Assembly: GCA_014190095.1 (NCBI GenBank) | Contig: BJFW01000006.1 | Location: 1 to 46,649, forward strand | Direction: 5' to 3' | DNA length: 46,649 bases | Source of the DNA: Actinomycetes bacterium | GTDB taxonomy: Bacteria; Actinomycetota; Acidimicrobiia; Acidimicrobiales; Ilumatobacteraceae | Shown here: positions 25,595-34,096 of the stretch, one piece after another | Position numbering within the stretch: the first letter of the stretch is position 1 | How the letters are laid out: each line of letters starts with the position of its first letter | Position numbers and translations under genes: made by a program | The notes under the pieces: generated by a model | The model's database searches: none | What the model saw: the letters and a program-made list of their open reading frames with translations, nothing else | Told to the model about the DNA's origin: nothing

Positions 25595-25607
25595 TAGCCT
25601 GAGCGTC
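25595..25607 (+). promoter_or_regulatory. Near-leaderless -10 element of mshD
   Basis: TAGCCT seven bases before the ATG at 25608. No Shine-Dalgarno. Confidence 0.4.
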
Positions 25608-26510
25608 ATGGCCCATTTGGACATTAAACGTCGTTTGCCATCCGATGATTTGTCTGAAGTTGATGAGTTGCTACTCGCCGTTGAACGCGCCGATGGACAG
25701 CGCCCACTCTCCGATCACTTATGGATCGACCTTCGTCAAGGTGGACGTCCTGGTTATGCAGGACTATTGGGCTGGCAACCCGGGCACGATCATCTCATTG
25801 CATACTGTCAAGTATCCCGTGGAAATGACTCGTGGGCACTTGACCTCGTCGTGCATCCTCATCATCGCTACGAAATGGCTTCAATCGGACCACAACTGCT
25901 GTCTGAAGCGATCAATGTGATTCGTGAGGCCGGTGGTGGTCATGTGCACTGGTGGGTTTTTGAACCGAACGAAATTCACAAGACCCTTGCTGAATCGATT
26001 GGACTCCACGAGGGTCGCACCATGTTGCAAATGCGAGTAGCACTACCACTCCATGAAGCAACCGACATCGTGACGACACCGTTTCGAAGCGGCACCGACG
26101 ACGAGCGTTGGCTTGCAGTGAACAATGCTGCATTTGCGGATCACTTAGAACAGGGCGGTTGGACTCAGTCCACATTAAATTCACGAAAACAAGAGCCGTG
26201 GTTTAACCCAAACGGATTTTTATTACATCATGTGGGCGATGAACTTGTGGGCTTCTGTTGGACGAAGGTGCACCTTGATACCGCTCCCGTACTTGGCGAG
26301 ATCTACGTAATTGCAGTTCACCCACGATTTAGCGGCAGAGGTCTTGGACGCGCCCTTACCATCGCCGGTCTCACCTATTTACAACGTGCTGGAATTTCAA
26401 CGGGCATGCTGCACGTTGATGCCGAAAATGAACGTGCGGTCATGCTGTACAAGTCACTTGGTTTTACCGTCACAAATCAGCAACGTGCGTTTGTTGGAGA
26501 TGTGGACTAG
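25608..26510 (+). CDS. mshD: Mycothiol synthase (acetyl-CoA:Cys-GlcN-Ins acetyltransferase)
   Basis: MshD performs the last step of mycothiol synthesis, acetylating the cysteine amine of Cys-GlcN-Ins. The 300 residues form two tandem GNAT domains (about 1-150 and 155-300). The C-terminal one keeps the acetyl-CoA loop VHPRFSGRGLGRAL (237-250), and the segment WLAVNNAAFADHLEQGGWT is characteristic of MshD. Mycothiol is restricted to Actinobacteria, so this gene is the best taxonomic marker in the window. No other msh gene is nearby. It is divergent from nth and followed nine bases later by a peptidase gene whose promoter appears to include the mshD stop codon. Confidence 0.9.
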   Translation: MAHLDIKRRLPSDDLSEVDELLLAVERADGQRPLSDHLWIDLRQGGRPGYAGLLGWQPGHDHLIAYCQVSRGNDSWALDLVVHPHHRYEMASIGPQLLSEAINVIREAGGGHVHWWVFEPNEIHKTLAESIGLHEGRTMLQMRVALPLHEATDIVTTPFRSGTDDERWLAVNNAAFADHLEQGGWTQSTLNSRKQEPWFNPNGFLLHHVGDELVGFCWTKVHLDTAPVLGEIYVIAVHPRFSGRGLGRALTIAGLTYLQRAGISTGMLHVDAENERAVMLYKSLGFTVTNQQRAFVGDVD

Positions 26511-26519
26511 TTTTTCGGT
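26508..26519 (+). promoter_or_regulatory. Leaderless-type -10 element of the M3 peptidase gene, overlapping the mshD stop
   Basis: TAGTTT at -12 to -7 of the ATG at 26520; its TAG is the stop codon of mshD. Confidence 0.5.
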
Positions 26520-28337
26520 ATGACATTTACTGCTGAAAATGAGACTGCCCTTCCACGCTGGTCAGTCGCCGACGTTCATGAGTCGTTCAACTCTCGTTCC
26601 TTCACCGATGCCATGGAGCGTGCTGGTTCAAATGTGGCTCGCCTTGAAGCACTGTTTGAAACACATAACATTCGCTCCATTGAACCGCGTACGCCAAACG
26701 CACAAGATGGTGCTGCTGCCGACGTCGTAATCAAAGCCTTCAACAAGACTGTTGACGAACAAGACATCCTCATTTCGTACATCTACGCAACGGTCAGCAC
26801 CGATTCGCGCCACGAACAAGCGCAAGGCCTACTCAGCGAAATGGAAGATCTCGATGCGCGAATCTCGCCGCTGCTTGCACGCCTCGCCGACTGGGTAGCC
26901 AGCCTGGACGCCAATGCACTGAAGCAAGTTAGCGATGAAGCTCGCGAGCACCTTGGGCCATTGCTACGCCTGCAAGACCGCGCAATTCACCAAATGAGCG
27001 AAGCCGAAGAGGGTCTGTACGCCGAACTAGGAACAACAGGTTCGTCGGCATGGGGACGCTTGCAAAGCGATCTCACTTCGCAGCTGTCAGTAGATGTGCA
27101 CCTACCATCAGGAACAAAGACGATGCCGATGGCCGCCGTTCGCGGGCTCGCAACAGACAATGACCTCGAAGTTCGCAAGGCTGCTTACGAAGCAGAAATG
27201 CGTGCGTGGCCAACAGTTGCTGTTGCTTGCGCCGCAGCAATGAACAGCATCAAAGGTGAAGCCAATACCGTCAACAAGCGTCGACAGTGGAAGTCGCCAA
27301 TAGATGCGTCGCTGTATTCAAACTCGGTGAGCAACGCAACGTTCACCGCTATGCAGTCAGCAATTTCAGCATCACTTCCCGACTTCCGTCGCTGGATGCG
27401 AGTGAAAGCACAACTTCACGGCGACACCAATGGTTTGTCGTGGTGGAACCTGTTCGCGCCGTTGCATATTTCTCCCGGTGCAATTTCTTGGGATGAAGGC
27501 ATCAGCCTCGTCAAAGATGCGTTCTCGAGTTACAGCGACCGTCTTGCACAACTTGTAGATCGCTCCATTGACGAGCAATGGCTCGACGCAGAACCACGAG
27601 AAGGCAAAACTGGTGGAGCGTTCTGTATGTCATTTGTTGATGACCGTTCGCTTGTGCTGTTGAATTGGAGTGGCAGTGTGGACTCAGCGCAGACCACTGC
27701 ACACGAACTTGGCCACGCGTACCACAACACCCAACTTGCCAACCGCACTCCTCTGCAAAAACGCTTGCCTATGGCTCTCGCCGAGACCGCAAGCATCTTT
27801 TGCGAAACTCTCGTTGTTGAAGATGGACTTTCACGGATGCAAGGCGACGAGCGACTCGCATTACTCGACGTCAACTTGATCGGTGCTTCACAAGTGGTTG
27901 TCGATATTCACAGTCGCTTCCTGTTTGAGACCGAGGTATTCGCACGTCGTCAGCGTCGCACGCTTGGTGTGAGCGAATTCAACGAAATCATGTTGCAAGC
28001 TCAGTCCGACGCATACGGCGATGGACTTGACCAGAGCACACGTCACCCTCATATGTGGGTGCTCAAGCCCCACTATTACGGAAGCCATTTCTATAACTGG
28101 CCATACACATATGGATTGCTATTCGGTTTGGGCTTGTATGCGAAGTACCAATCGAACCCAGATCACTTCCGTGAAAACTACGACACCGTCTTGTCGCGAG
28201 CAGGAATGGATACGGCAGAAGAACTTGGCCAAGCTTTCGGTATTGATGTCACCGACATTGCATTCTGGACCTCAAGTCTTGATGTTCTTCGTGCTCGCAT
28301 GCTTGATTACGAGAAGTTGGCACAGAAACACCTCTAA
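26520..28337 (+). CDS. M3-family oligoendopeptidase (PepF-like zinc peptidase)
   Basis: This 605-residue cytoplasmic metallopeptidase degrades oligopeptides. The zinc site is HELGH (His395, Glu396, His399) with Glu422 as third ligand (AETASIF). The all-helical fold and the length match M3B oligoendopeptidase F-type enzymes. The C-terminal block includes a Tyr/His-rich substrate-binding segment (HYYGSHFYNWPYTYG). No signal peptide is visible. It lies between mshD and rlmN with gaps of nine bases on each side, but each gene seems to have its own leaderless promoter. Confidence 0.93.
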   Translation: MTFTAENETALPRWSVADVHESFNSRSFTDAMERAGSNVARLEALFETHNIRSIEPRTPNAQDGAAADVVIKAFNKTVDEQDILISYIYATVSTDSRHEQAQGLLSEMEDLDARISPLLARLADWVASLDANALKQVSDEAREHLGPLLRLQDRAIHQMSEAEEGLYAELGTTGSSAWGRLQSDLTSQLSVDVHLPSGTKTMPMAAVRGLATDNDLEVRKAAYEAEMRAWPTVAVACAAAMNSIKGEANTVNKRRQWKSPIDASLYSNSVSNATFTAMQSAISASLPDFRRWMRVKAQLHGDTNGLSWWNLFAPLHISPGAISWDEGISLVKDAFSSYSDRLAQLVDRSIDEQWLDAEPREGKTGGAFCMSFVDDRSLVLLNWSGSVDSAQTTAHELGHAYHNTQLANRTPLQKRLPMALAETASIFCETLVVEDGLSRMQGDERLALLDVNLIGASQVVVDIHSRFLFETEVFARRQRRTLGVSEFNEIMLQAQSDAYGDGLDQSTRHPHMWVLKPHYYGSHFYNWPYTYGLLFGLGLYAKYQSNPDHFRENYDTVLSRAGMDTAEELGQAFGIDVTDIAFWTSSLDVLRARMLDYEKLAQKHL

Positions 28338-28346
28338 ACTGAATGC
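28335..28346 (+). promoter_or_regulatory. Leaderless-type -10 element of rlmN, overlapping the peptidase stop
   Basis: TAAACT at -12 to -7 of the ATG at 28347; its TAA is the stop codon of the peptidase gene. Confidence 0.5.
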
Positions 28347-29399
28347 ATGACAAGTCTTTACGATGCAACACGTGAAGACATTGCAGGTCTCCTCAGCGGC
28401 CAGCCAGCATTCCGCTTGAAGCAAGTTTGGGAAGGTCTGTACACGCAGTTTGCCGAACCGTCGCAGATCCTTACGCTGCCCGTCGCCGTGCGCGAGGAGC
28501 TATCTCTCGGCTTCCCCAATTCGTTGCACCTCACCACCGCAAGCGTGAGCGACAAGGGCGACACCATCAAGTTCCTGTGGTCGCTTGCAGACGGCGGTCA
28601 CCCCATTGAAACCGTGCTCATGCACTACAAAGAACGAGCAACGGTGTGCGTTAGTACGCAAGCAGGCTGTGCAATGGCATGCGGGTTTTGCGCAACTGGG
28701 CAAGCAGGTTTCACCCGACATCTCACTGTTGGCGAGATTGTTGAACAAGTGGTGTACGCGGCACGCGAAAGCGCGAAGCGCAAGCAACGCTTAGCCAATG
28801 TGGTGTTCATGGGCATGGGCGAACCACTCGCTAACGAAGAAATGGTTTGGGGAGCGGTTGAACGCATTCACGGGGACATTGGGTTGTCGGCTCGACACCT
28901 CACCATCTCTACTGTTGGCATAGTTCCTGGTATTCGCAAACTTGCCACCCGCCCATTACCTGTCAACCTTGCCGTGTCCCTGCATGCTGCTCGCGACGTG
29001 TTACGCGACGAACTTGTACCAATAAACAAGCGCTACCCCATTAATGACCTGATGCAGGCTTGCCGCGACTACCTTGACACCAAAAATCGTCGCATCAGTT
29101 TTGAATGGGCCATGATCGATGGCATCAACGACCAACCACGCGACGCCCGCGAACTGGCTCAGCTCTGCGGTCAACTAACGCCCTCGGCGCACGTCAACCT
29201 CATCCCGCTCAATCCAACACCAGGTTGGCCAACAAAAGGAACAAGTGCAGCCGGTGTTCGATCGTTTGCGCAGCAGTTAGAAGACTTGGGAGTCAACGTG
29301 ACTGTGCGCCGCAACCGCGGCACCGACATTGATGCTGCGTGCGGTCAATTGGCTGCTGGTCAACCAGTGAAGTTGACTAACCGGCGAGGAATTGTTTGA
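28347..29399 (+). CDS. rlmN: 23S rRNA/tRNA adenine C2-methyltransferase RlmN
   Basis: RlmN is a radical-SAM enzyme that methylates C2 of A2503 in 23S rRNA and A37 in some tRNAs. The 350 residues contain the cluster motif CAMACGFC (Cys108, Cys112, Cys115) and the methyl-carrying C-terminal cysteine in RGTDIDAACG (Cys332, matching E. coli Cys355). Further blocks are VFMGMGEPL and STVGIVPGIRKLA. The C-terminus overlaps the convergent SRPBCC gene by 23 bases, so the two transcripts are antisense at their ends. Confidence 0.96.
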   Translation: MTSLYDATREDIAGLLSGQPAFRLKQVWEGLYTQFAEPSQILTLPVAVREELSLGFPNSLHLTTASVSDKGDTIKFLWSLADGGHPIETVLMHYKERATVCVSTQAGCAMACGFCATGQAGFTRHLTVGEIVEQVVYAARESAKRKQRLANVVFMGMGEPLANEEMVWGAVERIHGDIGLSARHLTISTVGIVPGIRKLATRPLPVNLAVSLHAARDVLRDELVPINKRYPINDLMQACRDYLDTKNRRISFEWAMIDGINDQPRDARELAQLCGQLTPSAHVNLIPLNPTPGWPTKGTSAAGVRSFAQQLEDLGVNVTVRRNRGTDIDAACGQLAAGQPVKLTNRRGIV

Positions 29400-29820
29400 G
29401 TTTGGCTTTGCCACTCACAATTTGATCAGCCAGAACTCGCTCAACAAGTCCACCGTCAAATAAAGAGCCTCCGTAATGGAGATGAACATCCAAGGTAGAT
29501 ATTCCGTTTGCTTCAGTGACGACCGATCGAAGCACCCATGGCGCATGTTTCTTCCCGTCAATTTCGCGACGCTCAAACACCACCGTGGTGGGACTCTCGT
29601 CTTGAGTGCGCACCATTCGCAAACGTTTAGACCGAGCAAAGGGTCCAATTTTTGCTCGAAGCTCGACATTCCAAGATTGAAGCCCGTCAACGAGATCAGC
29701 CCCTTGCGCCAAATGAACAATGTCGAGCCATTGCGGATACGTTCCAAGATCACGAATGACCGCAAATAGTTGCTCGCTTGGAACATTGGCATCAAGCGAC
29801 GCGCGAACGTCAATTGACAT
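29377..29820 (-). CDS. SRPBCC (START/polyketide cyclase-like) family protein
   Basis: This 147-residue protein has the SRPBCC hydrophobic-cavity fold: an N-terminal strand VRASLDANVPSEQLFAVIRD, LGTYPQWLDIVH, and a long C-terminal helix (LVERVLADQIVSGKAKLKQFL). Such proteins bind lipids, polyketides or other hydrophobic ligands, often as cyclases or dehydrases; the ligand is not deducible. It follows the DUF3499 gene with a TAATG overlap, so the two are co-translated. It overlaps the 3' end of rlmN on the opposite strand. Confidence 0.82.
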   Translation of the reverse strand: MSIDVRASLDANVPSEQLFAVIRDLGTYPQWLDIVHLAQGADLVDGLQSWNVELRAKIGPFARSKRLRMVRTQDESPTTVVFERREIDGKKHAPWVLRSVVTEANGISTLDVHLHYGGSLFDGGLVERVLADQIVSGKAKLKQFLAG

Positions 29821-30377
29821 TACGGAATGTCGTTTTCGTCAAACGGTTCGCGCTGGAGCCCATCTGCATTCGTGTCGTCAAAGTTGAAGGCTCGACTGAG
29901 CAGACGACCTTTCGGGCGAAGCACACCGCCCAAATCATCGGTGTGATCAAACTGTGGACTCCATGGAATGGCTTTGGTTTCCTCCAACTCCACGTCATCG
30001 TCAACAACGACTTCCACAACTGGCGCGACTATCTCTTCTTCCTTTTTTTCGTTCTTCAATTCATCAAAAATGCTCGGTCGAGGCAGTTTGGCGCGACTCT
30101 TCTTCGGCTCAGATTTCTTTGAATTTGCACCTTTAGTCTTTGGCTTTTCCGATGAAGGTGTTACAGGAAATAGACGTGGAACATTTTCACGCTTATCTTC
30201 AATTCGCCAACCACGTGGCACGACCAATGCGTCAGCGTGTCTGCGACACAGTCCATTCACTTGCATACCGTCCACTGGAACGTAGTTCTCCAGCGTCATG
30301 AGCAATTCTGCAGAGTCAAGGAAGTAAGCGGCTATTGCCGGCTCTTTACAACCAGGACGTTCACACTGCTTGGCCAC
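29820..30377 (-). CDS. DUF3499-family actinobacterial protein
   Basis: The N-terminal 60 residues match the actinobacterial DUF3499 pattern CxRPGCxxPA, then LCRRHADALVVPRGW. Cys5, Cys10, Cys44 and His47 look like a zinc-finger site. From about residue 70 the chain is Lys/Ser/Glu-rich and probably disordered, with an acidic patch (VVVDDDVELEE) and no further fold apparent. The function is unknown. The GTG start at 30377 is supported by TAGTCT at -12 to -7. It is the first gene of a two-gene unit with the SRPBCC gene. Confidence 0.82.
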   Translation of the reverse strand: MAKQCERPGCKEPAIAAYFLDSAELLMTLENYVPVDGMQVNGLCRRHADALVVPRGWRIEDKRENVPRLFPVTPSSEKPKTKGANSKKSEPKKSRAKLPRPSIFDELKNEKKEEEIVAPVVEVVVDDDVELEETKAIPWSPQFDHTDDLGGVLRPKGRLLSRAFNFDDTNADGLQREPFDENDIP

Positions 30378-30389
30378 GGCTAAAGACTA
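30378..30389 (-). promoter_or_regulatory. Leaderless-type -10 element of the DUF3499 gene
   Basis: TAGTCT at -12 to -7 of the GTG at 30377 on the minus strand. Confidence 0.5.
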
Positions 30390-30402
30390 GTTCTCTGCAG
30401 TG

Positions 30403-30969
30403 CTATCTCGGAACAACGCAAGCGATTCCCATACCTTGACGATCGCGAATGGGCTGCGTATCTGTCGGACATGTCATGTCAAACCCAACCAACGCTCTCA
30501 CAACACCGGTGTGCTCTTCTGCACAGTCCACTTCTACTGCGAGTTGATTCGCATTCACCACAACACACGAACCCGCTTGCAATAGTCCATCAGGACCAAG
30601 CGGCACGGCTGGGTCAGATAGGGCATTCAACACCAGCACAAGCGCGATTAAGCCTCCTGCGGTAAAGCCAACCATGCGCCACGGAAACGACGCTCTCTGA
30701 ACAGGAACAGTAAAGAATTGCTCTTTGGGATCCGTAATCGGTTGCGTGTATTCGCGCCTGTGCTCGGAGTCATATGCCCTACGGAGGGCTGTATCTGACA
30801 ACACGCGCCACGCCTCTGCAATGTGCGCCATCTGAATTGAAGCATCGCTTCGCTTGCCAGCGGCAGTATCTGGGTGAACTTCACGTGCTCGCATTCGGTA
30901 AGCCACACGAATTTCATCCTGGGATGCAGACGGCAACACGCCAAGAACTTCGTAGTGGGACCGCGACAT
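30403..30969 (-). CDS. Membrane J-domain protein with a cysteine-containing extracytoplasmic domain
   Basis: This 188-residue protein begins with a J-domain (residues 3-70: YEVLGVLPSASQDEIRVAY, then the HPD at 32-34 that stimulates Hsp70 ATPase). A linker leads to a single membrane helix (about 97-117), and a C-terminal domain of about 65 residues follows with Cys135, Cys149, Cys167 and Cys184. With the J-domain in the cytoplasm the cysteine domain would be outside, probably with two disulfides. Its GSCVVVN, VEVDCAEEH and ACVVP pattern resembles small actinobacterial septum-formation/LppU-type domains, a tentative comparison. The start shares the TAATG with the permease gene stop, so it is translated with the polyamine transporter operon. 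Confidence 0.78.
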   Translation of the reverse strand: MSRSHYEVLGVLPSASQDEIRVAYRMRAREVHPDTAAGKRSDASIQMAHIAEAWRVLSDTALRRAYDSEHRREYTQPITDPKEQFFTVPVQRASFPWRMVGFTAGGLIALVLVLNALSDPAVPLGPDGLLQAGSCVVVNANQLAVEVDCAEEHTGVVRALVGFDMTCPTDTQPIRDRQGMGIACVVPR

Positions 30970-31811
30970 TATTTGCGATGCAACAGTTTGAACTTTTTCG
31001 CGGTGGCCTGTTTTTCAGCAGACTTACGCATTCCTGCGATAGTTCCCGTCATCAATATGGCAACGCTCAGGAACAGAATCATCGAAGCGAGCACATTGAT
31101 CTGCGGTGGAATACGAACGCGTGATGCACCGTAGATCTGTAGCGGGAAGGTTTGCACAGGACCAGAGTTGAAGAACGTAATTATGAAGTCGTCAATCGAA
31201 AGCGCAAATGCCAATAGACCCGCGGCCAAGATTCCAGGCAAGATCAACGGGAAAGTCACCTTCATGAATGTGCGCAGTGGCGTGGCTCCAAGGTCTTGTG
31301 CAGCTTGCTCAAGCGTCCAGTCGAAGCCACGAATTCGAGCGCGCACCGTGAGCGCCACAAAACTGACCTGAAACATCACATGAGCAATGATGATGGTCGT
31401 CATGCCAAAGTCAATGAAGTTTTGACCAAGGAACAGTGTTGCAAGCGACGAACCGAGCACAATTTCTGGCGTCGTAAGCGGGAGCACCAAAAACAAGTTG
31501 ATGCCTCCACTGCCACGGAACTTGTACCGCGAAAGTGCAACAGCGATTAATGAACCTAAAATGGTGGAGATAAGAGTAGAAACTGCTGCGATTTCAATGC
31601 TCTTCCACAGTGCACGCGTGAGTGACTCCTCAGCAAATGGATGAAGCCAGTTATCAAAAGTAAATGACTGCCACGCGATGTTGAAATTTCCCTTTGGTTT
31701 ATTGAAGCTAAAAGCAACAATGAAAAAAATTGGAGCAAACAAATACACCAGGCCAAAGCCAGCAAACACATTCAAGGCATAGCGTCCGTACTTGGTACGT
31801 TTGCGCATCAT
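30969..31811 (-). CDS. potC: Polyamine-type ABC transporter permease (PotC/PotI-like)
   Basis: This is the second inner-membrane permease of a spermidine/putrescine-family importer, with 280 residues and about six membrane helices. The first helix is at 13-34. The EAA-type cytoplasmic loop reads LEQAAQDLGATPLRTFMKVTFPLILPG (the ABC ATPase contact). DDFIITFF is a typical PotC-family segment. It overlaps the upstream permease by four bases (ATGA) and the downstream J-domain gene by one. Substrate assignment comes from the operon as a whole. Confidence 0.9.
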   Translation of the reverse strand: MMRKRTKYGRYALNVFAGFGLVYLFAPIFFIVAFSFNKPKGNFNIAWQSFTFDNWLHPFAEESLTRALWKSIEIAAVSTLISTILGSLIAVALSRYKFRGSGGINLFLVLPLTTPEIVLGSSLATLFLGQNFIDFGMTTIIIAHVMFQVSFVALTVRARIRGFDWTLEQAAQDLGATPLRTFMKVTFPLILPGILAAGLLAFALSIDDFIITFFNSGPVQTFPLQIYGASRVRIPPQINVLASMILFLSVAILMTGTIAGMRKSAEKQATAKKFKLLHRK

Positions 31812-32878
31812 GCCAAATCCTCGGTTCCAAAGATTCGCGTGTACATCAGCACCAGCGTTGCAATGCTGACCATCAGCACTGCCGCCATGGCTGACGCAAC
31901 CGGATAATTGTTCTGCTTCAGGAACTGATCCTGAATGGAGTTACCGATCATCGTGGTGTTTGGGTTACCCAAAAACTGTGCATTTACGAAGTCGCCAGCA
32001 GCGGGAATAAACGTCAGGAGCGTGCCGGCAAAAACTCCGGGTATCGAAAGCGGAAGCACCACTTTGCGAAATGCTCGCGTGGCGCTGGAATACAAGTCTC
32101 CTGCAGCATTTACCAAGTTGACATCAATCTTTTCAAGGCTCACATAAATGGGAAGCAGCATGAACGGCAAGAAGTTATAAGTGAGTCCCCCAATAACTGC
32201 AGTGGGGGTATTCAGCAGTTTGCCATTCTCCATAATGTTCAACCATTCGAAGACATTCCCTAGACCAACAGCGTTCATGGCGCGAACTACAAAACCTCTA
32301 TCGGCAAGGATCGTCGACCATGCAATGGTGCGAATGAGATAACTAGTAAAAAACGGAATGACCACAAGTCCAAGCAAAATGTTCTTGTACTTTCCACCAC
32401 GAAAAGCAATTACATAAGCAAGTGGATAGCCGATTGCAATTGTGAGCACCGTGGCAATTGCTGCGTAGAGAAAAGCCCGCTGAAACTGAGAACCAAAATC
32501 GCTGAACGCTTTCGTATAGTTCTGAAAAGCCCAATTGAAGTCATAGTTAACAGAGAATCGGCTTTCCTTTGTCGACAATGAAATACGAATCAGCGACCAC
32601 ACTGGCGCCAAGAAAAACAGTGCCAACCAGAGCATGCCCGGCTTCAGCAGCCCATACGGGGCCAACAAACGCCTGGCCTCTGGCCCACCTCGAGTCGCAA
32701 GCACCAATACCCCGACGAGATCAAGGATCAGCGTCAGCACAATCACCGACACCATTGGCCCACTGACCAATCGAGTTCCGAGCACTACTAAACAGATTGA
32801 AGCAACGATCATTGCGCCCAAACCCACTCGATCGGCGTTACGCGCGATTCGGTTTTGGCGGACGACCATTGCGGTCAT
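31808..32878 (-). CDS. potB: Polyamine-type ABC transporter permease (PotB/PotH-like)
   Basis: This 356-residue permease is longer than typical PotB (about 280-310) because of two extra hydrophobic segments in the first 70 residues (VGLGAMIVASICLVVLG and VSVIVLTLILDLVGVL). A PotB-type core follows, with PVWSLIRISLS, the EAA-type loop LYSSATRAFRKVVLPLSIPG, and FIPAAGDFVNAQFLG. It pairs with the next permease to form the channel. It lies 26 bases after the binding-protein gene and overlaps the next permease by four. Confidence 0.9.
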   Translation of the reverse strand: MTAMVVRQNRIARNADRVGLGAMIVASICLVVLGTRLVSGPMVSVIVLTLILDLVGVLVLATRGGPEARRLLAPYGLLKPGMLWLALFFLAPVWSLIRISLSTKESRFSVNYDFNWAFQNYTKAFSDFGSQFQRAFLYAAIATVLTIAIGYPLAYVIAFRGGKYKNILLGLVVIPFFTSYLIRTIAWSTILADRGFVVRAMNAVGLGNVFEWLNIMENGKLLNTPTAVIGGLTYNFLPFMLLPIYVSLEKIDVNLVNAAGDLYSSATRAFRKVVLPLSIPGVFAGTLLTFIPAAGDFVNAQFLGNPNTTMIGNSIQDQFLKQNNYPVASAMAAVLMVSIATLVLMYTRIFGTEDLA

Positions 32879-32904
32879 GTGATGTTCAGCGTTTCAAACG
32901 GTGC

Positions 32905-34062
32905 TTACGCGCCGGTAATTGCCGAGAATTCCTCATCAAATTTCGCTTCAACATCTTCGCTCAACGTCGCGAATGAACGCAATCGAGCATTGGTCGCATC
33001 ATCTGGGAACAACAACGGGTTCTCAGCAAGCTCTGGGTCGAGTTTGGCAAGTTCGTCACGAACACCCTTTACAGGCGACAGATATTGCACGTACTGCGTG
33101 ATCTGTGCTGCCTGTACTGGGTCGTAACAGAAGTTCATGAACTTGGCTGCTGCACTTGCGTTCGGAACACCCTTTGGAAGAATCATGGTGTCACACCAAC
33201 TGGTGCCTCCTTCTTCAGGAATGACGAAGCGCACATTCGGGCTGTCCTTTCCGAGTTGCAGTACGTCACCCGACCAGCCAACGCAGGCTGCGAAGTTTCC
33301 GCTCACCAAGTCGTCTGTGTAGTCATTGCCTGTGAACGCGCGAATCTGGCCATCGTTCTTTGCCTGTGCAAGTTTTTCGAATGCAGGCGCAGCGTCTTCG
33401 AATGACGTGATTTTCGAAGGATCAATTCCGAGACTCATGCAGATAAGTCCGATGGTGTCGCGCATTTCGGTGAGCATGCCGATCTTGCCCTTGAACTCTG
33501 GATCAAACAAATCGGCAACACTCTTAATCTCACGTCCCGTCACATCAATGTTGTATGCGATACCCGCAGTTCCTGCCTGCCAAGGCATCGAGTACTCACC
33601 CGTTGGGTCCCATGTTGGGTTGACATACACATCTTCAATGTTTGAAAAGTTTGGAATGAGGTCTTTCGGAAGTTTTTCGGTCCAACCCAAATTAATCAGT
33701 CGACCAGCCATCCAAAATGTTGGGGCGATGATGTCGGCTTCGATTGGCTTGCCTGCACCTAGTAGCGGTTGAATCTTCGCAAAGTATTCATTGTTGTCGT
33801 TGTATCCTTCGCCGTAGGTCATCGACACACCCGTTGCAGCCATGAAACGATCGACAGTTCCTGTTAATCCGTCGGCTGTTGGGTCGATATACAACGGCCA
33901 GTTATCAAAAAACAACGATTCGGAACCACCATCACTCGATGAATCACTTCCGCCACAGGCAGCAAGAATTGCTGGCAGGGAAAGGCCAAGAGCACCCAAT
34001 GCTCCGGTCCGCGCCAAAAACTGGCGGCGGGTCATTTGGTTATTTGGTGTTGGCGTTGACAT
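32905..34062 (-). CDS. potD: Polyamine-type substrate-binding lipoprotein (PotD family), probable Tat export
   Basis: The extracytoplasmic binding protein of the transporter. The ATG at 34062 gives 385 residues and is set by a strong AAAGGGGA Shine-Dalgarno (34069-34076, minus strand); the open frame extends 50 codons further without family similarity. The signal has a twin-arginine motif TRRQFLARTG followed by a hydrophobic stretch and lipobox LAAC (Cys36), so it is a likely Tat-exported lipoprotein. The mature chain is of the spermidine/putrescine-binding type (SLFFDNWPLYIDP, then MPWQAGTAGIAYN, GMLTEMRDT). The actual ligand, such as putrescine or spermidine, is inferred from the neighbouring aldehyde dehydrogenase. 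Confidence 0.9.
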   Translation of the reverse strand: MSTPTPNNQMTRRQFLARTGALGALGLSLPAILAACGGSDSSSDGGSESLFFDNWPLYIDPTADGLTGTVDRFMAATGVSMTYGEGYNDNNEYFAKIQPLLGAGKPIEADIIAPTFWMAGRLINLGWTEKLPKDLIPNFSNIEDVYVNPTWDPTGEYSMPWQAGTAGIAYNIDVTGREIKSVADLFDPEFKGKIGMLTEMRDTIGLICMSLGIDPSKITSFEDAAPAFEKLAQAKNDGQIRAFTGNDYTDDLVSGNFAACVGWSGDVLQLGKDSPNVRFVIPEEGGTSWCDTMILPKGVPNASAAAKFMNFCYDPVQAAQITQYVQYLSPVKGVRDELAKLDPELAENPLLFPDDATNARLRSFATLSEDVEAKFDEEFSAITGA

Positions 34063-34096
34063 GTCGATTCCCCTTTTGTTGACGTGTAAGTGAATA

